Positions 23,602-36,448 of a DNA stretch of 64,000 nucleotides are shown piece after piece. The first letter of the stretch is position 1. Every line of letters begins with the position of its first letter. Source of the stretch: Mesorhizobium temperatum (lineage in GTDB: Bacteria > Pseudomonadota > Alphaproteobacteria > Rhizobiales > Rhizobiaceae); the NCBI RefSeq assembly GCF_002284575.1, contig NZ_NPKJ01000040.1:410-64409 (forward strand), in the 5' to 3' direction. The translations under genes and the position numbers were made by a program. The notes beneath the pieces were generated by a model. It had not been told where the DNA came from. It did not search any database and was given only the letters and a program-made list of their open reading frames with translations.

Positions 23602-24546
23602 TTATCCTTTGACGGCGCCGGCCATCAGGCCGCGCACGAAATAGCGGCCAGCGACCACATAGACGAGAAGGGTCGGCAGTGCGGCGATCATCGCCGCCGC
23701 CATGTTGACGTTGTATTCGACGACGCCGGTCGAGGTGTTGACGACGTTGTTCAGCGCCACGGTCATCGGCATCGCGTCACCGGTGCCGGCATAGGCCGAG
23801 GCGAACAGGAAGTCGTTCCAGATGTTGGTGAACTGGTAGATGACGGTGACGACGAAGATCGGCATCGAATTCGGCAGCATGATGCGCCGGAAGATCTGGA
23901 AGAAGCTGGCTCCGTCGACCTGTGCCGCCTTGACCAGTTCGGTCGGGAACGCCTCGTAATAATTGCGGAAGAACAAAGTGGTGAAGCCGAGCCCATAGAC
24001 GACGTGGACAAAGACAAGGTTGACTGTCGGATTGCCCAAGCCGAATGAAAATCCCGTTGCGTTTCGCAGCGTCACGCCGAAGCGGCCGAGGCTGCCGAGG
24101 ATCGTCGCCATCGGCAACAGCACCGACTGGAACGGGATGAAGCAGGCAAACAGCATCAGCCCGAAAACCAGCGTGTGGCCGCGGAAGCGCCATTTGGTCA
24201 GGACATAGCCGTTGAGCGCGCCGAGCAGCGTCGAGATCAGCACCGCCGGAACCACCATCTTGATGGAATTCCAGAAATAGCCCTTGATGCCGGCGCAGGT
24301 CAGGCCGACGCAGGTCTCGCCCCACGCCTTCAGCCACGGCTCGAAGGTCGGCGCCTGCGGCAGCGCCAGCATGTTGCCGTTCTGGATCTCGTCCATCGTC
24401 TTGAACGAAGTCACCAGCATGACGAACAGCGGCATCAGGTAGAACAGCGCGAACAGCGCCAGCAGGCCATAGATGACGATGCGGTTGACGGTCCTGGCGC
24501 TGATGCCGCCAGTGCTCTGGCGAGCGGGAGTGGCAATGGCGCTCAT
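23602..24546 (-). CDS. Sugar ABC transporter permease (MalG/GtsC type)
   Basis: Membrane subunit, 314 aa, with six predicted transmembrane segments and the EAA loop AFPTELVKAAQVDGASFFQIFRRI. The Gly-rich end (RYFVRGLMAGAVKG) is typical of the carbohydrate uptake CUT1 family. It overlaps the preceding permease by 4 bp. Confidence 0.93.
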   Translation of the reverse strand: MSAIATPARQSTGGISARTVNRIVIYGLLALFALFYLMPLFVMLVTSFKTMDEIQNGNMLALPQAPTFEPWLKAWGETCVGLTCAGIKGYFWNSIKMVVPAVLISTLLGALNGYVLTKWRFRGHTLVFGLMLFACFIPFQSVLLPMATILGSLGRFGVTLRNATGFSFGLGNPTVNLVFVHVVYGLGFTTLFFRNYYEAFPTELVKAAQVDGASFFQIFRRIMLPNSMPIFVVTVIYQFTNIWNDFLFASAYAGTGDAMPMTVALNNVVNTSTGVVEYNVNMAAAMIAALPTLLVYVVAGRYFVRGLMAGAVKG

Positions 24547-25499
24547 CGCGGCCGCTCCCTGAGCTCGGAATAAAGATAGGGCACGATGATCGCGGTGATG
24601 GTCATCAGCATGATCACTGCGCTGGCCGAGCCGACGGCCATTTCGTTGCGCTTGAAGGTGTACTCATACATGAAGTTCGACGGCAGCCAGGCCGAGCCGC
24701 CCGGCCCGCCGCTGGTCAGTGCTACGACCAGATCGTAGGACTTGATGGCGAGGTGCGCGAGCACGATGAAGGCCGACAGGAAGATGGGCCGCAGCAGCGG
24801 GATGACGATGCGGCGATAGAGCTGGAAGGTGGTGGCGCCGTCGATCTGCGCCGCCTTCATGATCTCGCCGTCAATGCCGCGCAGGCCGGCGAGGAACATC
24901 GCCATGATGAAACCCGAGGCCTGCCAGACGCCGGCGATCACCACGGTGTAGATGACGAAATCCTTGTTCTTGATCCAGTCAAAATGGAAGCTCGTCCAGC
25001 CCCATTGATGCAGCGTCTGCTCGAGACCGAGGCCGGGATCGAGGAACCATTTCCATGCGACGCCGGTGACGATGAAGGATAGCGCCATCGGGTAGAGATA
25101 GATCGGTCGCAACATGCCTTCGCCGCGGATCTTCTGGTCGAGCAGGATGGCCAGGAAAAGGCCGAGCGCCAGGCAGATGAAGATGTAGAGAAAGCCGAAA
25201 ATGCCCATATTGATAATCGACGTGTACCAGCTCGATGGCGGGTCGCTCTCGAAGGTCCAGCGCCACAGCCGCTGATAGGCCCGGGGCCCGGTGAGCGCAT
25301 AGGACGGGAAGGTCTTGGAATTGGTGAACGACAGATAGACCGTCCACAGGATGAAGCCGTAGACGAAGACAACAGTGATCGCAAAGCTTGGCGCCAGTAC
25401 GATCTTCGGCAGCGCGTCCTGCAGGCGCGAACGCATCGAGACACCCGGGCGGGCACTATGCTCCGGCGTCAGCTTGATCTGGGTCGTGACCGTAGTCAT
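24543..25499 (-). CDS. Sugar ABC transporter permease (MalF/GtsB type)
   Basis: First membrane subunit of the importer, 318 aa. There are six predicted transmembrane segments and an EAA loop GIDGEIMKAAQIDGATTFQL. ATG 25499 is chosen because GGGAGGAG lies just upstream; a start at 25526 has none. The whole set resembles the glucose/mannose GtsABC-type CUT1 family, but the substrate is not fixed by sequence. Confidence 0.92.
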   Translation of the reverse strand: MTTVTTQIKLTPEHSARPGVSMRSRLQDALPKIVLAPSFAITVVFVYGFILWTVYLSFTNSKTFPSYALTGPRAYQRLWRWTFESDPPSSWYTSIINMGIFGFLYIFICLALGLFLAILLDQKIRGEGMLRPIYLYPMALSFIVTGVAWKWFLDPGLGLEQTLHQWGWTSFHFDWIKNKDFVIYTVVIAGVWQASGFIMAMFLAGLRGIDGEIMKAAQIDGATTFQLYRRIVIPLLRPIFLSAFIVLAHLAIKSYDLVVALTSGGPGGSAWLPSNFMYEYTFKRNEMAVGSASAVIMLMTITAIIVPYLYSELRERPR

Positions 25500-25544
25500 G
25501 GGCTCCTCCCTTTCGGGTCCCTTCACCGCCAGGCGGGAAGGTTA

Positions 25545-25646
25545 GCCCCGTCGAGACGGGGCGTGTTGGTTGATCGCCGGCGCCATTCCGACCAGAGGCC
25601 GACCATCCTGGCTTGGTGGAACCTTCCCCACCGGAGCGGGGAAGGT
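25545..25646 (-). terminator. Two hairpins between binding-protein and permease genes
   Basis: One stem is ACCTTCCCC/GGGGAAGGT (25621-25629, 25638-25646) and a second is GCCCCGT/ACGGGGC (25545-25551, 25556-25562). Both sit in the 163-nt gap after the binding-protein stop. They probably stabilise that mRNA or terminate part of transcription. Confidence 0.55.
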
Positions 25647-25662
25647 CCTTTCATGCCGGTTC

Positions 25663-26916
25663 TCATTTGGCGTCTTCGATTGCGTTAACCAGCTGGGTCA
25701 CGGCCTCGTCCGAGGTCTTGATCTGGCCGTGGACGAACTTCGAGACGACGTCCTTATAGGCATTGGCGACGGCCGGCGGCGCGCCATAGCCTTGCGCCAG
25801 CGAACCGAACAGCGTGCCGCCTTCGTTGGCGGCCTTCAGGTCGGCCATGCCCTTCTTGCCGCAAGCGTCGAAGTCGGTGTCGGGCACGTCGGTGCGGGCC
25901 GGGACCGAGCCCTTGACGACGTTGAAAGCCGACTGGAAGCTCTTCGACAAAGTGGCGGTGGCCAAGGCGACCTGGGCGGCCTTGCGGTCCTCCGGAACGT
26001 CGAACATGCCGAACATGTCGGAGTTGTAGACCACGCTGCCGTCGGTGCCGGGGAAGCGGTAGCACAGGAAGTCGGTGCCCGGGGTCTTCTTGGCGGCGTT
26101 GAATTCGCCCTTGGCCCAGTCGCCCATCACCTGCACCAGCGCATCGCCCTTGATGACCATGGCTGTGGCGAGGTTCCAGTCGCGGCCGGAGAAGTTCGGG
26201 TCGACATAGGTGACGAGCTTGGCGAGGTTGTCGAACGACTTCTTCATCGTGTCGGACTTCAGCTGCTCCTCGTCGAGGTCGTTGAAGGCCTTCTTGTAGA
26301 ACTCAGGTCCGCCGGTCGACAGCACGACCGAATCGAACATGGTGGCTTCCTGCCAGTTCTGGCCGCCGAGCGCGAGCGGGATGACGCCCGCCGCCTTGGC
26401 CTTGTCGAGCAGCGCGATGAATTCGTCGAAGGTCTTGGGCTCGGTGCCGCCGATCTTGTCCATCACCGCCTTGTTGATCCACAGCCAGTTGACGGAGTGG
26501 ACGTTGACCGGAGCCGCGACCCACTTGCCGTCATAGACCGAGAATTTCTGCAGGGCGGCCGGAACGGATTTGTCCCAGCCTTCCTTTACCGCCGTCTCGG
26601 TCAGGTCGCCCATCACGCCGGCCGCGGCATAATCGAGCACGGTATAGCCGAGCATCTGCGAGGCGGTCGGGTAGTTGCCGGCCGCGACCATCGCCTTCAG
26701 CGCGGTCATGGCGGCGTCGCCGCCGCCGCCGGCCACGGGCACGTCCTTCCAGGCAAAGCCTTGCTTGGCCAGATCCTCCTTGAGCACGTTCAAGGCAGCC
26801 GCTTCGCCGCCAGACGTCCACCAATGCAGCATCTCGACTTCCTTGACGTCCTGGGCATGGGCCGCGAACGCAAGACCCGAGCCGAGAGCCGTTCCGATAA
26901 GCAATTTGCGCAACAT
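25663..26916 (-). CDS. Sugar ABC transporter substrate-binding protein
   Basis: Periplasmic CUT1-type sugar-binding protein, 417 aa, with a Sec signal peptide (about 1-22, cleaved after AFAAHA). Typical extracellular solute-binding family 1 features include [17 protein letters not shown] near the start and [18 protein letters not shown] in the hinge region. It resembles glucose/mannose binding proteins (GtsA-like). It follows the ALDH gene by 59 nt with AGGGAGGAAG ahead of the ATG. Confidence 0.92.
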   Translation of the reverse strand: MLRKLLIGTALGSGLAFAAHAQDVKEVEMLHWWTSGGEAAALNVLKEDLAKQGFAWKDVPVAGGGGDAAMTALKAMVAAGNYPTASQMLGYTVLDYAAAGVMGDLTETAVKEGWDKSVPAALQKFSVYDGKWVAAPVNVHSVNWLWINKAVMDKIGGTEPKTFDEFIALLDKAKAAGVIPLALGGQNWQEATMFDSVVLSTGGPEFYKKAFNDLDEEQLKSDTMKKSFDNLAKLVTYVDPNFSGRDWNLATAMVIKGDALVQVMGDWAKGEFNAAKKTPGTDFLCYRFPGTDGSVVYNSDMFGMFDVPEDRKAAQVALATATLSKSFQSAFNVVKGSVPARTDVPDTDFDACGKKGMADLKAANEGGTLFGSLAQGYGAPPAVANAYKDVVSKFVHGQIKTSDEAVTQLVNAIEDAK

Positions 26917-26975
26917 GTACTTCCTCCCTTGTTGCAGCTACACGACCGGCGATTGTCCGCCGGGTTCTTCCCAAC

Positions 26976-28511
26976 TCAGCCGACCCACCATCCGGTGCGC
27001 TGGCCGCGATGAAACTGGATCGTCTTTTCCTCGGTATAGTCCTCGACGGCGCGCTTGCCGAGTTCGCGTCCGAGACCGGACTGCTTGGAGCCTCCGAAAG
27101 GCAGCTCGGGATAACCTTCCATGAACGTGTTCACCCAAACGGTTCCCGAACGCACATTCCGCGCCACCGACATGCAGGTGTCGATGCTGGCGCTCCACAC
27201 GCCCGCCGATAAACCATAGGGCGTGTTGTTGGCGATGCGCAACGCCTCTTCAATCGATTCAAACGTCAGCACCGAGAGCACCGGGCCGAACACTTCTTCA
27301 CGTGCAATGGCCATGTCTTCGGTGACGCCGCGAAGGATGGTCGGGTCGAGATACTGACCGGCACTGGAGGCGATCTGCTTGCCGCCGCTATAGACGCTGC
27401 TGCCGTCGTTTGCCGCCGCCGCCACGTAGCCGGTCACCTTGGCCAGGTGCTCGGAAGAGATCATCGCGCCGACCTTGGTGCTGATATCGAGCGGATCGCC
27501 GACGGTGACCCTTGCGGTGAGCGCCTTCACTGCGCCGAGGAAGTCGTCGGCGATCGCCTCGTGGACGATCAGCCGGCTGCCGGCGTTGCAGCATTCGCCG
27601 GCGTTGAAAAAGCCGCCGAACACCGCCGCGTCGGCCGCCGCTTCGAGGTCGGCGTCTGGAAAGACGATCTGGCCGTTCTTGCCGCCGAGCTCCATCGAGA
27701 CTTTCTTCAGAGAGTTCGCAGCCGACGCCATGGTCATCTTGCCGACCCGGGTGGAGCCGGTGAACGACACCATCTCGACCAGCGGATGGCTGACCAACGG
27801 CGCGCCGACATCGTCGCCCAGGCCAGCGAGGATGTTGACGACGCCATCCGGCAAGCCGGCCTGCATCAGGATGTCGCCGAGCACGAAGGTCGAGGCCGAG
27901 GTCATCTCGCTCGGCTTGACCACCGCCGTGCAGCCGGCGGCGAGCGCGAACGGCAGTTTCTGGCTGACGATGAGGAAGGGAAAATTCCACGGTGTGATGA
28001 TCGAGACGACGCCGATCGGTTCGCGCAGCACGACGCCCAGCATGGCGTCGCCGAGATTGGCGTAGGTTTCGCCATGGAGCGTGCGGGCAAGCGCCGCGGC
28101 ATAGCGCCAGATGTCGACGGCGCCGCCGATCTCGCCGCGCGCCTGGGCGATCGGCTTGCCGGACTCCAGCACGTCGAGCCGGGCGATCTCCTCGAGCCGC
28201 GCCTCGATCAGGTCTGCTGTCTTGAGGAGGATCGCGGCGCGCTCGCCGGCCTTCATACGCGGCCACGGACCCGTCTCGAAAGCCTTGTGCGCGGCGGTCA
28301 CCGCCGCCTCGACTTCGGCCTCGCCGGCTTGTGCATAGCGCGAAACGGTGAAGCCGTGGCCGGGGCTGTTGCGCTCCAGCGTGCGGCCGTCGCGCGCATC
28401 GACGAACTTGCCGTCGATCAGCAGCCGGTAGGTCTTCGGCGTCGCGGATGCCTCGGCGGGCATGGCGATAGTGAGGGGCAAGTTCATGTGAGTTCTGGGT
28501 TCCGCATGCAT
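26976..28511 (-). CDS. Aldehyde dehydrogenase family protein
   Basis: NAD(P)-dependent aldehyde dehydrogenase, 511 aa. The PWNFP cofactor motif, MELGGKNGQ with the catalytic Glu and FNAGECCNAGSR with the catalytic Cys are present. The first ATG (28511) comes one base after the enoyl-CoA hydratase stop (TAA-A-ATG), so coupling is likely; ATGs at 28487 or 28463 are alternatives. It would oxidise an aldehyde released in the unknown pathway to a carboxylate, which the CoA-transferase could then activate. That sequence of steps is inferred. Confidence 0.9.
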   Translation of the reverse strand: MHAEPRTHMNLPLTIAMPAEASATPKTYRLLIDGKFVDARDGRTLERNSPGHGFTVSRYAQAGEAEVEAAVTAAHKAFETGPWPRMKAGERAAILLKTADLIEARLEEIARLDVLESGKPIAQARGEIGGAVDIWRYAAALARTLHGETYANLGDAMLGVVLREPIGVVSIITPWNFPFLIVSQKLPFALAAGCTAVVKPSEMTSASTFVLGDILMQAGLPDGVVNILAGLGDDVGAPLVSHPLVEMVSFTGSTRVGKMTMASAANSLKKVSMELGGKNGQIVFPDADLEAAADAAVFGGFFNAGECCNAGSRLIVHEAIADDFLGAVKALTARVTVGDPLDISTKVGAMISSEHLAKVTGYVAAAANDGSSVYSGGKQIASSAGQYLDPTILRGVTEDMAIAREEVFGPVLSVLTFESIEEALRIANNTPYGLSAGVWSASIDTCMSVARNVRSGTVWVNTFMEGYPELPFGGSKQSGLGRELGKRAVEDYTEEKTIQFHRGQRTGWWVG

Positions 28512-28512
28512 T

Positions 28513-29281
28513 TTAGGATCTTGAAAACGCCGGTTTCTGCTTGGCCTTGAAAGCGTCGATGCCGGCCTTGAGGTCGCCGGTCAGCGCGATGAAGCCGCTG
28601 GCCAGCGCCTCTGTCGCGGCAGCACTTTCCTCGCCTTCGGCGACTGCGATCATCAGCTTGGCGGCCTCCGTTGCCAGCGGGCCGCGCTCGGCGATCTTGC
28701 CGGCCCAGGCCTTGGCCTCGATGAACGCCTTGCCCGTGTCGACCACCCGGTCGACGATGCCCAGAGCGAGTGCTTCGGCCGCCACGAACGTCTCGCCGCC
28801 GATTGCCATGCGCCGCACCGTCTGCGCGCCGAAGCGGCGCACCGCGCGCTGCGTGCCGGACCAACCGGGCACCACGCCGATCGAGGTTTCCGGGAAGCCT
28901 AATTTCACCTGCGCCTCGGCGACCCGGAAGTCGCAGGCGACCGCCAGTTCAAGCCCGCCGCCCAGCGCATGGCCGGACAGAACGGCTATGGTCGGCTGCC
29001 GTAGCCGCGCCAGCCGGTCGAAGACGCGGTGGCCATAGCGCACCCATTGCATCTGAAAATCGGCGGCGCTCATTCGCGACCACGCTTCGACGTCGCCGCC
29101 GGCGCAAAAGCCCTTGCCTTCGCCACACAGCAGCACGACGCGGACGCCGTCCGCGGCCTCGACCGTATCGAGTGTGGCTTCCAGCGCGCGTAGCATCGGG
29201 ATGTCGAGCGCGTTGAATTTCTCCGGCCGGCGCAGCGTGACGATGCCGAGGTCGCCGTCGGTTTCAAAGGTGACGAGACGC

Positions 29282-29289
<8 letters not shown>
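28513..29289 (-). CDS. Enoyl-CoA hydratase/isomerase family protein
   Basis: Crotonase-fold enzyme, 258 aa. The oxyanion-hole segments are FCAGGDVEAW and GHALGGGLELAVACD, and the active-site loop is FPETSIGVVPGWSGTQR, with the Glu found in hydratases. ATG 29289 has GGAGG just upstream and overlaps the CoA-transferase end by 8 bp. Its presence in a sugar-transport operon is unusual and suggests that the pathway ends in a CoA thioester. Confidence 0.9.
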
Positions 29290-32936
<3,647 letters not shown>

Positions 32937-32971
32937 CCAGATCGTCCTCCGGTATTTTTCTGGTCGAATTT

Positions 32972-32987
32972 ATTGGAACGTTCTAAT
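32972..32987. promoter_or_regulatory. LacI-type operator 1
   Basis: Palindrome ATTGGAAC/GTTCTAAT with one mismatch and a central CG, 36 nt upstream of the LacI start. It shares ATTTATTGGAACGTTC with operator 2. Confidence 0.7.
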
Positions 32988-33134
32988 TCCGTGATGCATT
33001 TGAGTCAATCAGGATTTTTTCCCGAATCCAGAAAACGAGTACTCAGCGGCTGAGGGCGGTACTCTCAAAGGGCTTTGTCGTTGCGAGGCAGAATTTCGGG
33101 GCATGGATTGAGAATCAAAAAGGGTTCTTGATTT

Positions 33135-33150
33135 ATTGGAACGTTCCATT
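33135..33150. promoter_or_regulatory. LacI-type operator 2
   Basis: Perfect core TGGAACGTTCCA (33137-33148), 28 nt before the DUF993 start. Its centre is about 163 bp from operator 1, close to a whole number of helical turns, so looping by a tetramer or paired dimers is possible. Confidence 0.72.
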
Positions 33151-33176
33151 TATAGGCGCGACCAAGGGAGAGATCG

Positions 33177-34331
33177 ATGGACATTGCCTTGCCCGGGGAG
33201 GGCGGTCGCAGCACTCGCTACCGCCTTGTCGGCCAGCCGGCACAGCCGGTGATCGGCGCGCGGTTTTCGCGCATCGCCTATGCCGCCGCCCATGTCGTTG
33301 CCGATCCCCTTGAGATGACCGATCCATGGGCTCATCCAGCGGTCGACTGGGAGCGCACGATGGCGTTCCGCCATCATCTGTGGCGGCTCGGCTTCCGTAT
33401 CGCCGAGGCGATGGATACCGCACAGCGGGGCATGGGTTTCGACTGGACAAACGCCAGGGAATTGATCCGCCGCTCGATCGCCGAGGCGCGAACCGTCGAG
33501 GGCGCCGACCTCGCCTCAGGTGCCGGAACAGACCATCTGGCGCGAGGCGCCGCCAGGACGCTCGACGATGTCATCGCCGCCTATGAAGAGCAGTTCTGTT
33601 TCATCGAAGGCCTGGGCGGCAAAGCGATCATGATGGCCAGCCGAGCGCTGGCGACCATCGCCAAGGGTCCCGCCGACTATGTCAGCGTCTATGACCGCAT
33701 CCTGTCCCAGGCCTCCGGCAAGGTCATCCTGCACTGGCTGGGCGACATGTTCGATCCGGCGCTGAAGGGTTATTGGGGCAGCCATGATTTCGAGGCCGCG
33801 CTCGACACGGTCGTCGCCATCATCGAACGCCACGCCGGCAAGGTCGAGGGGATCAAGATATCGCTGCTCGATGCCGGTAAAGAGGTTGCTCTGCGCAACC
33901 GGCTGCCGGAAGGGGTCGTCATGTTCACCGGCGACGACTTCAACTACCCCGAACTGATCGCCGGCGACGGCGAAAGACACTCGCACGCGCTGCTCGGGAT
34001 TTTCGACGCCATCGCGCCGGTCGCCAATGCCGCGCTGGCGAAACTGGCCGCCGGCGACCGCTCAGGCTATGACGCGCTGATGGCGCCGACGGTGCCTTTG
34101 TCGCGGAAAATCTTCGAGGCGCCGACCGAGTACTACAAGGCCGGTATCGTCTTGATGGCGTGGCTGAACGGCCACCAGGACCATTTTTCGATGGTCGGCG
34201 GCATGCAATCGGCGCGCGGCATTAGCCACTACGCCGATGTGTTCCGCCTTGCCGACCAGGCCGGATTGCTGGCCGACCCGGAGCTTGCCGTCGCAAGAAT
34301 GAAGAGCCTGTGCGCCGTGGCAGGGGTCTGA
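33177..34331 (+). CDS. DUF993 family protein (aldolase-like TIM barrel)
   Basis: The 384-aa product belongs to DUF993, which is distantly related to dihydrodipicolinate synthase/N-acetylneuraminate lyase TIM barrels. The barrel-like part is seen from about residue 135 (EGLGGKAIMMASRAL) through KISLLDAGKEVALRNRLPEGVVMFTGDDFNYP, where KIS resembles the Schiff-base-lysine strand of that class. GGGAG lies 7 nt before the ATG. It diverges from the LacI operon and carries its own operator, so it probably acts in the same pathway, perhaps cleaving a keto-acid or keto-sugar by retro-aldol. The biochemical role is not established. Confidence 0.82.
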   Translation: MDIALPGEGGRSTRYRLVGQPAQPVIGARFSRIAYAAAHVVADPLEMTDPWAHPAVDWERTMAFRHHLWRLGFRIAEAMDTAQRGMGFDWTNARELIRRSIAEARTVEGADLASGAGTDHLARGAARTLDDVIAAYEEQFCFIEGLGGKAIMMASRALATIAKGPADYVSVYDRILSQASGKVILHWLGDMFDPALKGYWGSHDFEAALDTVVAIIERHAGKVEGIKISLLDAGKEVALRNRLPEGVVMFTGDDFNYPELIAGDGERHSHALLGIFDAIAPVANAALAKLAAGDRSGYDALMAPTVPLSRKIFEAPTEYYKAGIVLMAWLNGHQDHFSMVGGMQSARGISHYADVFRLADQAGLLADPELAVARMKSLCAVAGV

Positions 34332-34474
34332 CCACGACATCACAGGAAGAGTTCGCCCAAATCTCCGATTTGCCTTGTCCGGGCAAATCTGTATGCGCTA
34401 TGCGTCCGACGCAGGACCATCCGGCGCGGCGACGCCAGATGGTCATAGCGGCCGTTCTGCATAGGGATACGCCA

Positions 34475-35437
34475 ATGGACTTCGACCTTCAGGGCAAGCG
34501 CGTTTTCGTGGCCGGGCATCGCGGCATGGTTGGCTCTGCCATCCTGCGCAGGCTGGCGGACGAGGACTGCGAGGTCCTGACTGCATCCCGCGATGAACTC
34601 GACCTGATGGATCAGGCCGGCGTGCGGCGCTGGATGGCAGGTCACAGGCCGGATGCGGTGGTGATGGCGGCGGCTAAGGTCGGCGGTATCCTGGCAAACA
34701 ACAGGTTGCCGGTCGATTTTCTGCAGGACAATCTCATCATGCAGACCAATGTCATCGAGAGCGCCTTCCGCAACGAGGTGCAGAAATTGCTGTTTCTCGG
34801 CTCGTCCTGCATCTATCCGAAGTTTGCGGCGCAGCCGATCTCCGAGGACGCCTTGCTCACCGGTCCGCTCGAGCCCACCAACGAATGGTATGCGATCGCC
34901 AAGATCGCTGGGCTGAAACTGTGCCAGGCCTATCGGCGCCAATACGGTGTCGAGTACATCTCGGCGATGCCGACCAACCTCTATGGCCCCGGCGACAATT
35001 TCGACCTCTCCACCAGCCATGTCGTACCAGCCCTTATGCGCAAGGCGCACAAGGCCAAGCGGGCCGGCGACAAAACCCTGGAGGTCTGGGGATCGGGCAC
35101 GCCGATGCGTGAGTTCCTGCATGTCGACGACGCCGCCGACGCTCTGGTCTGGCTGCTGAAAAACTATGCCGGCGACAGCCACGTCAACGTCGGCTCGGGC
35201 GAAGACATCACCATTGCCGAACTGGCCCGCACCATGCTCTCCGTCGTAGGCGCCGAGGCGGTGCTCACATTCGATGCGACGAAGCCGGACGGCACGCCGC
35301 GCAAGCTGATGGACGTGTCGCGCCTGTTTGCCACGGGCTGGCGCCCGCGGTACTCGCTTCGCAGCGGATTGGAGCAGACCTATGCCTGGTTTCTCCGGCA
35401 TATCGAGACGGGCGATCTCCGCCTCGGCGCGGCCTGA
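34475..35437 (+). CDS. fcl: GDP-L-fucose synthase (epimerase/reductase)
   Basis: Converts GDP-4-keto-6-deoxymannose to GDP-L-fucose for surface polysaccharide or Nod-factor decoration. The 320-aa SDR-type epimerase has GHRGMVG (14-20) for NADP, the catalytic Ser/Cys region GSSCIYP (109-115), and Tyr139/Lys143 in EWYAIAKIAG, plus the RRQYGVEYISAMPTNLYGPGDNFD segment of the Fcl/WcaG family. ATG 34475 has AGGGA upstream. Its usual partner, GDP-mannose 4,6-dehydratase (gmd), is not next to it in this window. Confidence 0.92.
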   Translation: MDFDLQGKRVFVAGHRGMVGSAILRRLADEDCEVLTASRDELDLMDQAGVRRWMAGHRPDAVVMAAAKVGGILANNRLPVDFLQDNLIMQTNVIESAFRNEVQKLLFLGSSCIYPKFAAQPISEDALLTGPLEPTNEWYAIAKIAGLKLCQAYRRQYGVEYISAMPTNLYGPGDNFDLSTSHVVPALMRKAHKAKRAGDKTLEVWGSGTPMREFLHVDDAADALVWLLKNYAGDSHVNVGSGEDITIAELARTMLSVVGAEAVLTFDATKPDGTPRKLMDVSRLFATGWRPRYSLRSGLEQTYAWFLRHIETGDLRLGAA

Positions 35438-35745
35438 TCCTCAATCGACGCTGATTGCCGCCACCAGAGACGACGGCTTGTCGGCCGTCTCTTGGCCATG
35501 GCCAACGCAAAACTTGGATACCTTCGGATTCACCTGGACGAGCGATGCCCCAGGGACACCAAGTTTCATATCGTCGGTAGCCGAAAAGATATTCTCTGCC
35601 GACTTCATTTGAGAAGCATTGCTGGGACAAAAAAATCAAGGCGTCCGGTTTGGCGTTCTCGAAGATACGGCGTTCACGCGGTCCAGCCCGGAAGCGGCCG
35701 TGAGGCGAGGAAATCGGCGGGGTACTAGACGGCAGATTGTCTGGA
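35438..35745. other. Gene-free stretch between fcl and tRNA-Val
   Basis: No convincing reading frame, terminator or repeat was recognised in these 308 bases. Opposite-strand frames overlapping fcl have no family resemblance. Confidence 0.5.
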
Positions 35746-35820
35746 TGGTGGGCGTGACAGGGATTGAACCTGTGACCCCTGCAATGTCAATGCAGTGCTC
35801 TCCCGCTGAGCTACACGCCC
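35746..35820 (-). tRNA. tRNA-Val (GAC anticodon), CCA encoded
   Basis: On the minus strand a 75-nt cloverleaf begins GGGCGTG and ends CACGCCCACCA. The anticodon stem CTGCA/TGCAG closes the loop TTGACAT, giving anticodon GAC, which reads GUC and GUU. The D-arm AGCTCAGCGGGAGAGC and the T-loop TTCAATC are normal. No adjacent integrase or direct repeat marks it as an attachment site here. Confidence 0.95.
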
Positions 35821-35939
35821 ATCTGAAGCCGCGCATACACCATTTTTGCTACGGCGCGTCAATAGCAGGAAAAAGGAAAGAAAGGTTCGCCTTGCCACGC
35901 CCGCTGGAGACGCGCCGGAACCCGGCGGCGGAAAGCGCG

Positions 35940-36302
35940 TCAGGCTGCCTGCAGCATCTTTTCGACCTCGTTGACGAGGTCGCGCAGATGGAACGGCTTC
36001 GACAGCACCTTGGCGTCTTTCGGCGCCTTGGAATCCGGATTGAGCGCAACGGCGGCGAAGCCGGTGATAAACATGACCTTGAGGTCGGGATCGATCTCGG
36101 TGGCGCGGCGGGCGAGTTCTATGCCGTCCATCTCCGGCATGACGATATCGGTCAAGAGCAGCGAGAAGGGCTCTTCGCGCAGCCGCTCATAGGCGCTGGC
36201 GCCATTGTCGAAATCGCTGACCTGGTAGCCGGCACGCTCCAGCGCCTTGACGAGGAACCGGCGCATGTCATCGTCGTCTTCCGCCAGTAGAATGCGTGCC
36301 AT
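35940..36302 (-). CDS. cpdR: CpdR-type single-domain response regulator
   Basis: Receiver-only response regulator, 120 aa, very like alphaproteobacterial CpdR, which in its unphosphorylated form primes ClpXP for degrading cell-cycle factors such as CtrA. Acidic residues at AEDDDD, the phospho-acceptor Asp52 in LLLTDIVMPEMDG, the Thr of FITGFAAVAL and Lys102 in VLSKPFHL are all present. There is no output domain. AGGATAAG precedes the ATG. The upstream gap, shared with a divergent amidohydrolase, contains TTAACCAT, a CtrA-type half-site. Confidence 0.92.
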   Translation of the reverse strand: MARILLAEDDDDMRRFLVKALERAGYQVSDFDNGASAYERLREEPFSLLLTDIVMPEMDGIELARRATEIDPDLKVMFITGFAAVALNPDSKAPKDAKVLSKPFHLRDLVNEVEKMLQAA

Positions 36303-36348
36303 CTTATCCTGTCCGAATCACCCGCCCGAGACTGCCGTGGGCAGCCCG

Positions 36349-36356
36349 TTAACCAT
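36349..36356 (+). promoter_or_regulatory. CtrA-like motif TTAACCAT upstream of cpdR
   Basis: TTAACCAT, the 8-base CtrA half-site described in alphaproteobacteria, lies about 47 nt upstream of the cpdR start, within the divergent promoter gap. This is a single short motif, so chance occurrence is possible. Confidence 0.4.
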
Positions 36357-36448
36357 CCTGTATATGAGGAGGTGAGGGTAAACATCAAGTGAACGATAAA
36401 GGCCCGATCGGCCTTTAACAAAGCGGTCCGGACGCCGAAACGCTGGAC

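Noticed and set aside
35265..35639. 124-codon minus-strand frame overlapping the fcl end
   Set aside because: Overlaps fcl extensively, no motif, no ribosome binding site.
35746..35820. tRNA-Val as an integration site
   Set aside because: No integrase, no repeated tRNA 3' end and no island-like composition shift was seen nearby.
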